64,000 nt of DNA from Galeopsis tetrahit (GCA_963675135.1 OY776129.1:42138141-42202140), one strand, 5' to 3'; numbered from the stretch's first letter, positions 34,348 to 47,000 are shown. Program-made: numbers and translations. Notes: generated by a model from the letters alone, not told the origin.

Positions 34348-36091
34348 GGGTAAATTCTTAATAAGTTCATTTCACTAAAACTTTTATCTAATACTCTGTA
34401 TGGAATAGGTTCTTGTTTTTTATCCAATAGAGTCAAATTGACACTTAAGAAGACAAAGTTGCCATTTTCCCATTTAAATAATTTCAAATTAATTAATATT
34501 AGACAGATTAACATCAAATCAATTTTGATAAATGCATATTCTCGAAAAAAGCGAAAATCTATCACCTTCCTTAATTCAAATATTCCTAAAAATAAGGCAA
34601 TTCGAATTAATTAGCTGACTTTGTGTAGCTAAAAAATTGTTTTCCCAAAAATTATGCATTTCGTTCGAGAGATTTGAAGAAGATCAACTCCATTTTTTTC
34701 GACGAAAAAGTTCATTCAAGCAAAAAGGTATTCTGATCACTTGCATGCGTCTTTTACTTATTTTTTCCGGCGTATATTCATTTGATAAGAGGTAAGGAAA
34801 ATATCTAAACAAATGCATGTTTGCACTCTAACTTTAATCCAGGACCATGGATAGCCCCTTATGCACTATCATTTTATGTCTGCGTTTCATTATTCATATC
34901 AATTTTTTCAGTGATACTGACCTAATTTATTATGCATTCTCTACATTACAACAAACTTTTAATTCATATGCATTCTACGAATGCACATATATCTTCATAG
35001 TGCATTATTTTCCGCATATCATGATGCATTTTTTTACTATATGAATGTATTTAAACTCTCCTACTCATTATTTCATGATAGCCGATTTTTTCATACAAAA
35101 ATTCAGTCCATTGTTCATATTAAAATTCATAATTTATTTCATATCTATATGCATGTATGAGAAGTGAGAACGAGTGTTCTTCAAAGGCCTTTTTTTGAGA
35201 TGGAGTTGTTCAATTAATAAACTATCATTGGAATCTGAAGATTGAATCGGATCAGTGACTACGATATCTTGGTTACTCAACACCACGAATAAGTTAACTA
35301 GTTTTCCGGATGTAGCCTTACAAAACTCTACCATACCAGTGAGGTCATAATCAAACTATATTGAGAAGTTGTTGAGACTAGAAATGGAGTAAGTTATAGA
35401 CATGCTACCGGGAGAAATAAGGGTTGACATACCTAATATTTCAACCAATAAATCTGCAAAGGATGTCGATTCATTGACTCGAATAAATTTGTTTTTTCCA
35501 TTAAAATTAACCTTACCGAATACACTATAATCCATCTCAATACTTCACGATATGACAGCCTGTGCATTTAACAAACAATTAATCAGTATATAAAAATTCA
35601 AAGATTGCATTGTACATACGAAAATCTAATTTAGACGTTTTGGATCAGAAGAGTGTTGACGATCAGAGCAATTTCAAATGATGTGGACGGAACGATTCAA
35701 CAAAGGCGGAGAAATTTAAAATGGTAGATACTTACAGATGAACGATTTGCTGAAATGACTTTGATGATATGAACAATTCAAAAAATTGGTAGAAATTTCC
35801 TATTTTGATTTCTGCATCGAGAGATTTGCTGAAATGAATTTTAAAATTTCGATTTTGGGAAAGTCAAGAATTTCTTCAATATGCCCTATAATTCGAGAAT
35901 TAACGGGCTGCCCATATTCAGGAATTTAAAATTTGAATTAAATGTTTAAATATCGAAATTAAGGAGGTATATGAATATTAAGGGTATTTAAGGTTTTTTT
36001 ACACTAATTTGACCCTATTAGAAAATTTTAAAAGTGGTAGTTTCTACTTGCTTAAGGCTCTATAGAAGTGACTCTATTAGGGAATAATCTC
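34348..36091. mobile_element. Mutator-like element, copy 2, with transposase remnant
   Basis: Exact 9-bp TSD ATATTCATT (34339-34347 and 36092-36100). The left end is GGGTAAATTCTTAATAAG and the right end CTATTAGGGAATAATCTC, as in copy 1. Length 1744 bp, about 580 bp longer than copy 1. It lies within the 4.3-kb element. Confidence 0.87.
35134..35535 (-). pseudogene. Broken N-terminus of a Mutator-like transposase
   Basis: From an ATG at 35535 the frame reads MDYSVFGKVNFNGKNKFIRV and NESTSFADLLVEI, meets one in-frame stop at codon 60, then continues FDYDLTGMVEFCKATSGKLV to a stop at 35134. The layout (short strand-like FNGKNKFIRV start, a repeated hydrophobic pattern, then a DYDLTG-type segment) is what I associate with the PB1-like N-terminal region of plant Mutator-like transposases. 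That assignment is inference. The catalytic DDE region is absent, so the element is non-autonomous. Confidence 0.5.
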
Positions 36092-36702
36092 ATATTCATT
36101 ATATAAAATTAAAAATAATCTTTACCTAAACTAAATTATCGAATCATTAATAATATATAGTACTATAAAATTGGGCTTAACTCATGAAATAATTTGATAA
36201 GATTAGTCCAATCAAATATTTTACAATATGTGATTAGTGGAATAATTAGTAATACAGTTTAAAATTATTATGAAATATTCATTGCACAGATTAACTAAGT
36301 TTTATTTACCTAGATTAATTTAATTTCTAACGTATATCGTTTAGTGATGAAGTGTCCAACTATTTATTTATTCATATTTTATTAAAATATTTAAAAATTG
36401 TATAGATTAAATTAAATTGTCTGACTTACTTAATTAAATTTACGTTAATTTAATTTCAATAAATTTTGATTAACTCAAGAGTTAATCTTAATTTCAGTAA
36501 ATATAATGTAATTATTATTATTCTATATTAAAAAAATTCGGAAGGTTTAGGCATTGTCGTATTTAATAACTTATGCAATTATTATTATTCTTTTAAAATA
36601 TTTAAGTTAACTTAATTTAAATGATTTAAATTAATTATTCAAATTATTTAATTTAAATAATGTATTTTACTACTTCTTTCTCACATATATTGTTCAATGA
36701 TG

Positions 36703-37350
36703 AAGTATTCGACTACTCGTTTCTCAACATATAATGGTAGTGTTAGAGAAAAGATTTTAGGGTTTGGGGTTTAGGGTTTATAGTTTAGGGTTCAGGGTTT
36801 AGAGTTCGATTACTTGTTTCAATGTGTTGATTCCATTACATTAATTTTCAATGTGTACACTTAGTGTCCGACTACTCGTTTCTCAACGTATAGAGTTTAA
36901 GGTTTCGGGTTAGTGTTCGATTACTCGTTTTAATGTGTTGATTTCATTAAATTAATTTTCAATGTGTTCATTGCATTGAAATTCAATAGTGTACACTTAG
37001 TGTTCGACCACTCGTTTCTCACCGTATAAGATTTACGGTAAAGTATTCGATTACTTGTTTCAATGTGTTGATTCCATTAAATTAATTTACAATGTGTTCA
37101 TTATATTAAAATTCAATAGTGTACACTTGGTTTACGACTACTCGTTTCTCACCGTATAGGGTTTAGGGTTAGTGTTTGATTACTCGTTTCAATGTGTTAA
37201 TTCCATTAAATTAAAATCTAATAGTTAGGTTCATTAAATTAATTTTTTCACACCAATATGGTGTTGATTAAATTAAAATTAAATAGTTAGGTTCTTTAAA
37301 ATAATTAAAATCTAATATTTCATTAAATTAAAATTTAATAGTTTGGTTCA
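36703..37350. repeat. Diverged tandem repeat with interstitial telomere-like stretch
   Basis: Roughly four units of 110-130 bp share GATTACTCGTTTCAATGTGT, TGATTCCATTAAATTAAT and CGACTACTCGTTTCTCA. At 36757-36803 several GGTTTAGGG-like heptamers occur (TTAGGGTTTGGGGTTTAGGG), resembling the plant telomere unit TTTAGGG. Single TAGGGTTTAGGGTT pieces reappear in later units. Confidence 0.65.
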
Positions 37351-37679
37351 TTAATTTAATTTCAAGAAAATTTCAACTCATATTTACTGCTATCAAAGTA
37401 TTTTCTGACGTCTTTTTTTATTTTGGGGTCATGACCGAATATAATACAAGGGTTTAGAGGGTAAATTTAGTTGAGTAAATTTCCCAATAGATATAGATTT
37501 GAATGTTTATAATAACTAACCATGAGAAAATTGTGAAAAAATAATTTTGAAAATAAAATTATTTAAAGTCAAATATCAATATAAGATATATGTATTTATA
37601 ATACCTACTACGTACCTATCTTATATTTTATAATATATAAATATATATATATTAAATTATCATTTAAAAATATATATCA

Positions 37680-37682
<3 letters not shown>

Positions 37683-37735
<53 letters not shown>
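37683..37735. repeat. (TA)n microsatellite
   Basis: About 26 uninterrupted TA units inside the 4.3-kb element. Confidence 0.95.
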
Positions 37736-37737
<2 letters not shown>

Positions 37738-39307
37738 TATGGAATGTTACACTTATTGTCGGAGTTGTGGTAAGTGACCTTAAATATTTTTTTCGTCATC
37801 AGAATCATCTCAAAAAAATTGATTGAAGTAATTCACGAACAACCATTTTTTAATCTATAATGTTCAAATTTCGTGTTTTGATGGAGGTAATGGAGGAAAC
37901 TACACTTTTTTTTTTTAATTTGATGGAAGAGGAAAAAATTTACCGTTTAAATTTAATTATATGTATTAGAAGAGTAAATTCCGCTGGGTGGAATAATTAA
38001 TATTAAACCGAGAAATTAAAGGGTGGTGCACATATTACCGTTTCAAAGCAATGATTATATTTATGGGGAGATTAAGTCAATTTGTTGATAAACGAGAAAG
38101 TTGGAAGAGTGTGAGTATGCGCATTCAATTAATTAATTGTCATTATATATAATAAAGGGTATAACGGTAATTAAGTAATTAATTAAACATTAATTAATTA
38201 AAAAAAGATTCTGGATATCCAGAATTTGGATGAACATGATTACCAATATCCTCAAATTCACACAAATGTCATTACTTTTTCTCCGCACAAACTCAAACTC
38301 AGAAGTCAACTCATTCATTTATTTTATACATAAAGATTTACAAAATTATCCTTTAAAATCCCCACTAAATTCACTTTTCTTATTTCGTGTGTCATTTCAC
38401 ATGTGAAGATAATCGAGGAATGGAAGGAGTATAATAATATATTATATATTTAAATAATTTTAAAAAATAAAGTCCAAATAATTTTTTTATGAAAAGCAGA
38501 CGGGATGAGACAACGAATTTTCTTGATACAACCTAGTAAAAATATATAAACAATTTAAAGAAAAAATAATGATAAATTTTAGAAAATGAACAATTCAAGT
38601 AATAAATAAATAATTGAGTTAATTGTAAGTTTTGTCACCACTTTGTTTATTTGCAAATTAATCTAAACTTTTAGATGATTATAAATAAATTATTAATTTT
38701 AAATATTGTAGGAATTTAAACTTATGGCATGTTTCATTGTGCTCGAATCTAACATAATTCAATCTTCTTGCTGATATGACACCACTTTAATAAAATAACA
38801 TTGTTTAGTAATCAGATCAAATCTCAAGAACTTCTGGGCACGTATGAGTTTGCTAAGAAGTCTAATTTGCAACAATATTTAAAATTGATGATTTTTTACA
38901 ATTATTTCAATGTTTAGGTTAGATTACAAATAAGTGGTGATTAAATTTACAATTAACCCTTTATAATTATAAAGAAATTCAAGTAGTTAATAAGGGTATA
39001 ATTTTTGAAATAGTAAATGGAGGATGTGTACCAATAACTTGACATAATTTTTAAAATTATCAATTTCATTAAATTATAACACATAAATAAATTAAACTAC
39101 AAAATGAAACATAAAGAAAAAAAAAAATTAACCAAAAAATTGCAAATCATCAATCTAAACTCTTTATTACTACTCCACTATATAAGGGGATTGAGTGACA
39201 TTTGGTACAATATTTAAATAAAGTATGATAAATGTAAAAAAAAAAAAAAAAAAAAATGTGGGGATATAAGTTATCAAATAAAGAAATGAGATTAGATTGA
39301 GATGACA

Positions 39308-39360
39308 TAAATGACTAATTATGTTTTTTTTTTTTTTTGAGGGTTAAATGACTAATTATG
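39308..39360 (-). mobile_element. Micro-retroposon 3 (poly-A tail with 16-bp TSD)
   Basis: TAAATGACTAATTATG is repeated at 39308-39323 and 39345-39360. The 21 bases between them read ACCCTC followed by 15 A on the minus strand. Confidence 0.65.
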
Positions 39361-39615
39361 TTAATTGTAGATAGTTGGACGGAGTATATAATTGAATGGA
39401 AGAAAACTTAAATATTTAATACTCCATTAAAAACTAGTTCAAAGAATTGGACATGAATTTTAAGAAAAAATAGATAAAATACTATTATGAATAAAATAAT
39501 TGCTTATAACTATGAGTAGAGTTGAATAACAATTTAAGTAGTGAAGTGATTGTTTGAGTGTAAGATAAAGTGATTTATTTTTTAATATTTTTATAAAAGG
39601 AATAAACATACTTTT

Positions 39616-39798
39616 AGGGCTTGTTTGGTTTGATGGAAAAGGTGGGAAAAAACTTATTTATCCCACTTTTTTCATTGTTTGGTTTACTATATTAAGGCCC
39701 GAGTCAATTTTTCCACATTTTCCCATATATGCATGATTATGTATTTTAGGAGAAGGGGCATGCAAGTTTATTTGACCATCAATCCAAACACACAAATT
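39616..39798. mobile_element. MITE with GGGCTTGTTTGGTTTGATGG termini
   Basis: The left end GGGCTTGTTTGGTTTGATGG pairs imperfectly with the inverse of the right end (TTTGTGTGTTTGGATTGATG). The start is typical of plant hAT/PIF-type MITEs. No reliable target duplication. Confidence 0.45.
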
Positions 39799-40086
39799 AG
39801 TTTAATATTTTAATTTGTGAACAGTGCAATCCCACTTATTTTTATCAGGGCATGTTTGATTTATTAGATTAGATAGGATATATTGTTTTATCCCTATAAT
39901 TCTCATGTTTGGTTTACTTGAATTTAGCCCGTAATTATAATAATTGACCCGAGATTGGTGGTGAAGGACAACTAGCCCAAAGTGAATAAAGTTGTAGTGG
40001 AAGAGTAAGTTATACATAATTTTTATTAATCCATTGATTGATTGATTTATTTCACAACATATTATGTTATTGTTATGAGTCTTGAG

Positions 40087-40128
40087 ACTTAAATGTCGAT
40101 TTTGATTAAAAAAAAAAACTTAAATGTC
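40087..40128 (+). mobile_element. Micro-retroposon 4 (poly-A tail with 11-bp TSD)
   Basis: ACTTAAATGTC is repeated at 40087-40097 and 40118-40128, flanking GATTTTGATT plus 10 A. This is the only copy of the six whose body does not end in TC. Confidence 0.5.
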
Positions 40129-40528
40129 AATTAATTAATTTTACAATAATTATATTATAAAATAAATATGTAGTTTTAATACTATGATATAAAAAAAAAA
40201 CCACACATGACTCGTGACACAAGAAATTATATGCATATGCAGTAAAAAATAAAACAAAAAAATCATATAAGTCTATGCATAATTTATAATCACATAAATT
40301 AAATGTTAATAATTTTGACACTTCTAAAATGTACATTTCAATTAATATATTGCAATTTCAACTTTTAGTACATGATCCGTCCAATCTCATTACTTACTTT
40401 TTTTTTTTTTTTTCAATCTTAATATATTTATTCAACATTTTAAAATAATATTATACACATTACTTTAAAAATGGACAAATAAAAAGGAACCAAAGTAGTG
40501 TTAAATTTTGACCAATAAATATATAGTA

Positions 40529-40737
40529 CTCCCTCCATCCCAATGAAAGCTACCCAACTTTCTTTTTTCGTTTGTCCCAATGAAAGCTCTTCATTCCTTT
40601 TTTAATAACTATGTTCTCTCACATTTCATTATATTATTCTCTCTCTCTCAATCACATCACCTCTCAATCACATCACCTCTAATACATATACTTATTAGCC
40701 CGGAACTAATGGGGAGCTTTCCCCAGAACGGAGGGAG
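40529..40737. mobile_element. Stowaway-type MITE downstream of nardilysin
   Basis: CTCCCTCCATCCCAATGAAA at the left and CCAGAACGGAGGGAG at the right, with TA flanks. The subterminal motif CCCAATGAAAGCT is repeated. Length 209 bp. Bases 40738-41319 are nardilysin 3' flank with a short GA run. Confidence 0.75.
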
Positions 40738-41319
40738 TATTATTTATTTTCATTTATAATATAGTGTAAGTTAATTTTGACCAACATATACATATATATT
40801 TCTTTTCATTTATAATATAGTTTAAGTTTATATAATTCTACTTTTACCTAATTTTAAAATAAATCCAATGATGAAGAGATAGGAAAGTGAATACTGAATA
40901 GAGAGAGAGAGAAGGGGTAAAATACTTTGCTAGCTTCCCAAGGAACAAATATTACTTCTAAACCTCTGTTTTACATAACAATGCCACGATACTAAAATGC
41001 ATCATTATATATAGAGACAATAATTCACACCAAATTTGGCCATAAACAAGTCCCCTTTCAATATCAAATTTGCTTGAATATGAAAAAAGAAATCACTCTT
41101 AAAAACGAGCAAAAATTCAATTTCCTACTTTGGTCTCTCAAGAAAAATGTTACAAAAAAAGAAAATGGTCTTTGTTTAGTAATCTCCAACAATATGGAAC
41201 TCCTCTATTGATTTTGAATATCTTATCAATTTATGATATACTTCAAAGTAGTATTCCCTACCTGGGAGAAAAAATAACTGTCTTTAAAGGCAACAATGTG
41301 TCCAAAAAATACCTCTCTT

Positions 41320-44034
41320 TCAACAAAGGCTGGGATAAAATTCGGAAGAATTCTTGAAACCCACGACGTCCTCAATAACCTTCGCTTGTGCATCTGCATT
41401 TTGGCAGTCTGTGTTGCAACCCCACACATGGATTGCAAGTCTCCGACACTTGGGAGAAGGCTGCCTTAAATAAGTCTTATACCACTCGATAATATCTTCC
41501 TTTTTGATATCTTTAAGTTCCTCAGCCTCCTTTTCAGCCATGTCAAACATATACCTGAAAGCCAAATTTGTGTGTTTTAATAAGGCGAAAAACATCCTCC
41601 AGCAACTATCTCAAATATATTGGAGAAAGTAACGCATTACCTTTTGTCAATTATTTGACCCCAGTAACGGTTTGTTTCATATTGAAGAGATGGATCTTTC
41701 TCAAGAAGCTTCCCCATTATACCGTTTCTATAATTCTCGAATGTATCGTGGTCAAGCGCATTCTGCAGCATCAATACAGAAAGTGTGTTGAGAACATGTT
41801 GGCCTTTAAACAAGATAGATATCAAAGTGGCATCTTATGATAGAGTTAAGATCGATTGATTGATAGGAATAGGGAAGATAAGAACAAGAACACCACTTCT
41901 TCAAGAGAAGCAACGGATAAATCCGCCACAATCTAAATTGATTGCACAGAATTCCAATACTGAATGATACTCCAAACGGTCTACAAGGGGAACTATTTAT
42001 AAGGCTAGGCCTTTAACAGTTGGCGCACAACTAACAATTACTAAGCCCCTTAAGGAGTAACTGCTATTCTGTTAAATCCAAAAGAAACTAACTAATACTC
42101 TATTAAGTCCAAGAACCTAAAAGAAAGCCTAACTAAATCCAATAAACCCAATACAGACCCAATAGGTAAGTCTCCCAGCTGATATTTATTTGCCCTCCCT
42201 CTTCGAGGTGTATCATCTTATTTTCATCGAAATACGATAGTGCAGAATTATATAGCTCAATAATAAGGAACAGATAACCCAGTTAATAACAACGAATTTT
42301 AAAGCATAGAAACAAAAAAGGCATTACTGTAAAAGTTGGAACGGATACTTACCAACATCTCTTCTAAGCCATTTATGAAGTGTTCAACCCTCCCTTGTAA
42401 GTAGACAGGATTGTATTCAGAAGATTGAACACGGAAACAAAACCCTAATATGCGGTATGTAACTCGGGGGCTACAGTCAACAACATAACCAAGCTGTTCC
42501 TTTGTCCTGTACCAAACAAAAGAAACCATGAAGTTGAGGTATACAATCTTTCCACTATGATATACCTTCTAATTCAATCTCTTGTCAAACTTTGACATAC
42601 CTGAGTTGATTAAAAAATGGTTCTTCAACTATTTCGTCAAAAAGGTCAGTTAATGCTTTTAATCTAGTCAATGTCATTCTTTCTTCTGGTTCAATCTGAA
42701 AATAGAGCTGGGGGATGGGAGAAAAGAAAAAAGAAGGGAGTATTAAATCGAGCATTCCATAACAAGTAACATAAATCTCACGGAAGCTGCTTTTCAGTTA
42801 CCTCTACCACAGAGTTCGTTTCTAGCTTATTTTTCACCCTGACATCTCTAACAAGGTCAGCACTTGAAGGAAGACGCAACACAAACTCCTTGTGTCTCAA
42901 GTCATATGGAAGTGGCTCCACAGAGAAATTACTTTTGAATATCTCAGTTATCTGAAGAGCTTCCTCTTCGAGCATATTCCCATGGCAAAGGCCCTCAATA
43001 TACAACTGCAAAGAGGTCGATGAAAGTGAGTGTAAACTGCTAGAGGGGCAAATTTATTTAAAAAAAAAAAAACAATTTTGCAAATCATTTTGATAAAAAT
43101 GCTAAAGGTCTTTAAAAAGAAAAACAGCATGGCAAGGGGCAAGCCATCCATTATCAAAAAATACAAAACAGAAGCCAAACTATAGAACAACCCCACTCCC
43201 TAGCTACATATCTGATACAAGAAATGTATTCAGTCTTGTATGATTTGACCCATAAAGAAGCTCTAAACATAACCCTATCCCCATCCCTCCTCTAAAGGTT
43301 CTTCAATATCCTCAAAAGTTCTCTTATTCCTATCAGAACAAAGCTGAAACAATTACTCTACAAAACACTACAGCCATATTGCAACTGAGGCTTCAGGTAT
43401 TGGCATAAACAAGCCCGAAATTAACTTTGGAAACTCGACATTAAATTCAGCTCCCTTAATTCCCAGTTCAATAAAAACTATGTGGAACACTGTATTAAGA
43501 ACACAACTCCATATAAGGATCCATTTTCAGATTTTCCTCATCACTATTTTACCGCCGATCTGGTATAGATGTGGGTACTGAGGGTAGTGAATGAGGAAAA
43601 AGTAGTCAAGCCCAAATAAGAGGATAAAGCTTTATGAAGGTTTGGAGTAGTATGGTCATAGTGCACAAGTCTTCTTCTCTATGGGAATATGTTTCCACAA
43701 AATCTTTCTGGCAAAAAAATGAAAATTATTTCCCACAACCTTCATGTCAAATTGTCAAGCTTGAATTGTTTGTATGCAATCGCATATTACCATATCAGTA
43801 GGACTGGAAGTTAACATTTAATCGGTATGGTAACTGAAAAATTATCTTCTCCCATCCATTTGCTTAGGATAATTTACCTGGCCCTTGTTTGGTCTAGAAC
43901 TGACAAGATTTAAAAAAATCTCCCAGTACTCAATTTCTGTTTGCTCTAAGACTTTATCTTTCAATATCTACCAGAATCAAAAAAAAAAAGAAGACTTTGT
44001 CTTTCAATATTCCCTGGGCCCGACCTTTCAACTC

Positions 44035-44075
<41 letters not shown>

Positions 44076-47000
44076 GGAATCACACACGCACAAAAACACA
44101 ATAAATACTCCCTCTGTTTCACTTTAACTGTCACTTTTGATTCACACAGATTAAAGTCATTTATTACTAATGATTATTTGTATAAAATGACTTCCCTACA
44201 AGTTATTAATGAATCATTATTATACTCTCTTACATGTTATTAATGAAAAGGGTAAAGTTGAAAAAAAAAATTAATATCCCTTGGAAAACCAAAGGCAACG
44301 ATATTTTGGAACAATTTTTTTCTAAAGCGACAGTTAAAGTGGAATGGAGGGAGTATCGTACTATCATTAAATCTAATATTATAATACCCAACCTACTTTT
44401 TTCTAAAATAATAATACGACTACACTACTTTTCTAATATAATAATACAACAACACCCACTTTTCCAGACATTATTTGACATCGTCAATAAGGTTTGATTC
44501 TCCTAATTCTACAACAAACACAAACTCTTATTATTGCACAAAACTCCCAGAAACAATTATTTGAGCAGTCAGTCATATTCTAAAAAAGTTCCAATCTGAA
44601 AACTACATTAATGACGCTAAAATTAAGAAAATCGAACTCATTGAAGACGCTTTAAATGCATATAGGGTTACAAGGGATCTCAATAATTTTCCCAATTTTC
44701 ACAAATGCAAAAAAAAAGATGCCAATCACATGGAACATGAAAATTTATGTTAATGAAGTCATTTACTCGAACATATATATATATATGTATATATATAACT
44801 GATTCCAAACCTGGGACAAAAGATCAGGCAAAAAGGCCTTTAAATCTGCAAGCGACAAGTCATTTAACAAGCATAGCTTTTCCTCCACATCCCAGAAACT
44901 TTGACATAAAACTTGCAGTCTCAAATAAGCAGCATGATTTAGAGGCTTCATGTTGGTATTTCTCAAAGTTCTCTCCATATCTTCTTTAACAACCTGAAAT
45001 AAAAAAAAATAATAATAATAAAGACAAAAAAAATAAAAATAAAGAACTTCTTTAGCAAAGTCATCTTAAGATGAACATACAAAAGCCCCCGTCAAAAAAA
45101 AAAAAAAAAAAAAGAACATACAAAAGTTATAAACCAAAATCATAGTATTGGACAGATAGAGTGGATGTATATTGTCATAATTTTGTAGAAAATACAGAAC
45201 CAGTGAGCCATGATCATATGCAAACCTATACCCCATCCTAAGTGACTTGAAATTGACTATGCATCTATATATTTAACTGCAAGTCTCCAAGATCTAGACA
45301 TGTCAAAAACTAACCATATAAGGTCTAATCAAATCACACCGGATGATATAATTTTATTTAAAGAAAGGAGTTGAAAAAGTGCACGTATAGGAGAAAAGGA
45401 CAGCAAACTCCATTCTTGGTGGTTTTACAAAAGAAAAAGAAAAAAATCCAAATGAAATACATTTTGACCACAGTCCATTCATTATAACCAAAACTAATCA
45501 TTCTTCTTTTGAACTAAAAACTCTAAATTTCAATCCCCACAGCCTTCATTTTATCTTTAATTTTAAACTCGCAAGAAAAGAATAGAGTTAGCATTAAATT
45601 TCTTCTTAGTTCATTGAAGGAACAAAAAATTATATACCTTGAAGCGATCTTCCTTTGGCAAAAATGACTTAGCTGTAGCCAGAACTTTAGATAAGAGAAC
45701 TGAAAGCTTGTCATTGAAACCATAGAGCTTTAGCTCCAACTTATCTCCGTATAGAGAAACAGAACTCTCTAATTTTGCTACACTTGCCTGCAGTCAAATT
45801 AAATATAATCAATTATCACACCCAAAAATGTAGAGTAAGATCATAAGAAACAGCCAAAAAAAGAGCATAAGAAAAGACCTGATAAATAATCTCATTTAGC
45901 TCGTCTTTAAGAAGCAATATAAATAATTCAGTCAACAAAGCATTCCTTATGTTGCTGTATCCCCCTTTTAGTGTAATGCGGAAATATGTATTTGCACGAG
46001 GAAGTTTGAAAGTCTTGTCAAGCTTGTACCACAACTTCATATAAGGTTCATCAAGTATACATCTTGGAGACAATGCATCTGCAAAATGGGAAGACACCTT
46101 ATCTGCATGTATGGAAAAATCACATGGAATGAACTCATTCTTTGCGGGCAAATGCAAAGCGGAATCAATTTCCGGAGGATCCTTCCATAGGTCCATCAGA
46201 TAAGGTGGAATATCTTCCTCAGCATATTGTGATCCAAACCATGGCTCCTGCTGGATATCTGAAATCCAAGAAAAAGACTTGGGAGGATTAATAATTTGGG
46301 GAACAATTGGCCTTAATAAACTAATCCTTGACCCAAATGCCTTGGAGAAAATATAATACTAATTATTAAAAGTAAAATAAAATAAAAAATAGAAATGTTT
46401 TTTTGTGACTTGAATGATAAATCATGATTTTGTTGTATGAACCAAAAATAGCAGAAGTAGAAACAAATAGTTCACTATAAGTTGCGTATCATCAATGACC
46501 ATCAGCAGTAATTAGATTCCTAGGTCAACCAACTAATAGAAAAGCAACTACTATGATATTAACAAATACAATTTTCACACAAAGCTTATTATGTCTCCCT
46601 AGACTTATATCTTGGAGTACTCATCCTTAAGGTTAATTAACAGCATTGATCTTATCTGCCTAAAATCATCACTGCAGAAAGATGAACATATTGAAGTTTG
46701 GTAAAAGGCCAATTAATTCTATTTGTTGTTCACATATTTTTTAAATGAAAGATACAACTGCGGGTCTCTGTTTGACAAAAATAACTAAACCAACACAGTA
46801 CAGCTCCCATGAAAATGAGTTTGTCTTCTAGTTTGATAAGAAATCACTTTGAATCGAAGTTGCTTTTGCGCAAAATAAGGCTCTGTCATCAAACCACCAT
46901 AGATGACTGAAGAATCTGATTGTATACAATCAAATAACAAGTGCAAACCACACATTCACCTAATTTCACAGATATAACATGCCTTACCCATGAAAGGAGG

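Larger units (their letters stand above)
33970..38244. mobile_element. 4.3-kb TIR element inserted in a Stowaway MITE
   Basis: AATATCCTCAAA is repeated exactly at 33958-33969 and 38245-38256; the TSD is probably 9 or more of these 12 bases. The left end GGATGCGGCTAAACATCC and then GATTCTGAATATC pairs with the inverse of the right end (GGTAATCATGTTCATCC, then ATTCTGGATATC). The left end resembles that of the element at 22693. The interior is AT-rich and contains a Mutator-like insertion (34348-36091), tandem repeats and a TA run. No transposase of its own was found. Confidence 0.75.
33867..38429. mobile_element. Stowaway MITE split by a 4.3-kb TIR element
   Basis: The left end CTCCCTTTGTACCGTC follows TA; the right end GAATGGAAGGAG precedes TA (38430-38431). 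The two halves together resemble the MITE at 32640, including CCACCCTCACAATATCC at the break point. Confidence 0.7.
38432..40528. other. AT-rich intergenic DNA with small insertions
   Basis: No gene was seen. It contains two micro-retroposons (39308-39360, 40087-40128), a MITE near 39616-39798 and, at 39846-40010, a fragment starting GGGCATGTTTGATTTATTAG that looks like a truncated relative. Confidence 0.45.

Noticed and set aside
36757..36803. True telomere or chromosome end
   Set aside because: Only a few imperfect units, flanked on both sides by ordinary AT-rich DNA within a transposon.
36703..37350. CRISPR-like array
   Set aside because: Units are diverged, adjacent and without regular spacers; the DNA is plant nuclear.
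44763..44810. Extension of nardilysin exon 14 into VWNQLYIYIYIYMFE
   Set aside because: This is read-through past a good GT donor into a TA repeat; using the donor restores the frame into exon 15.
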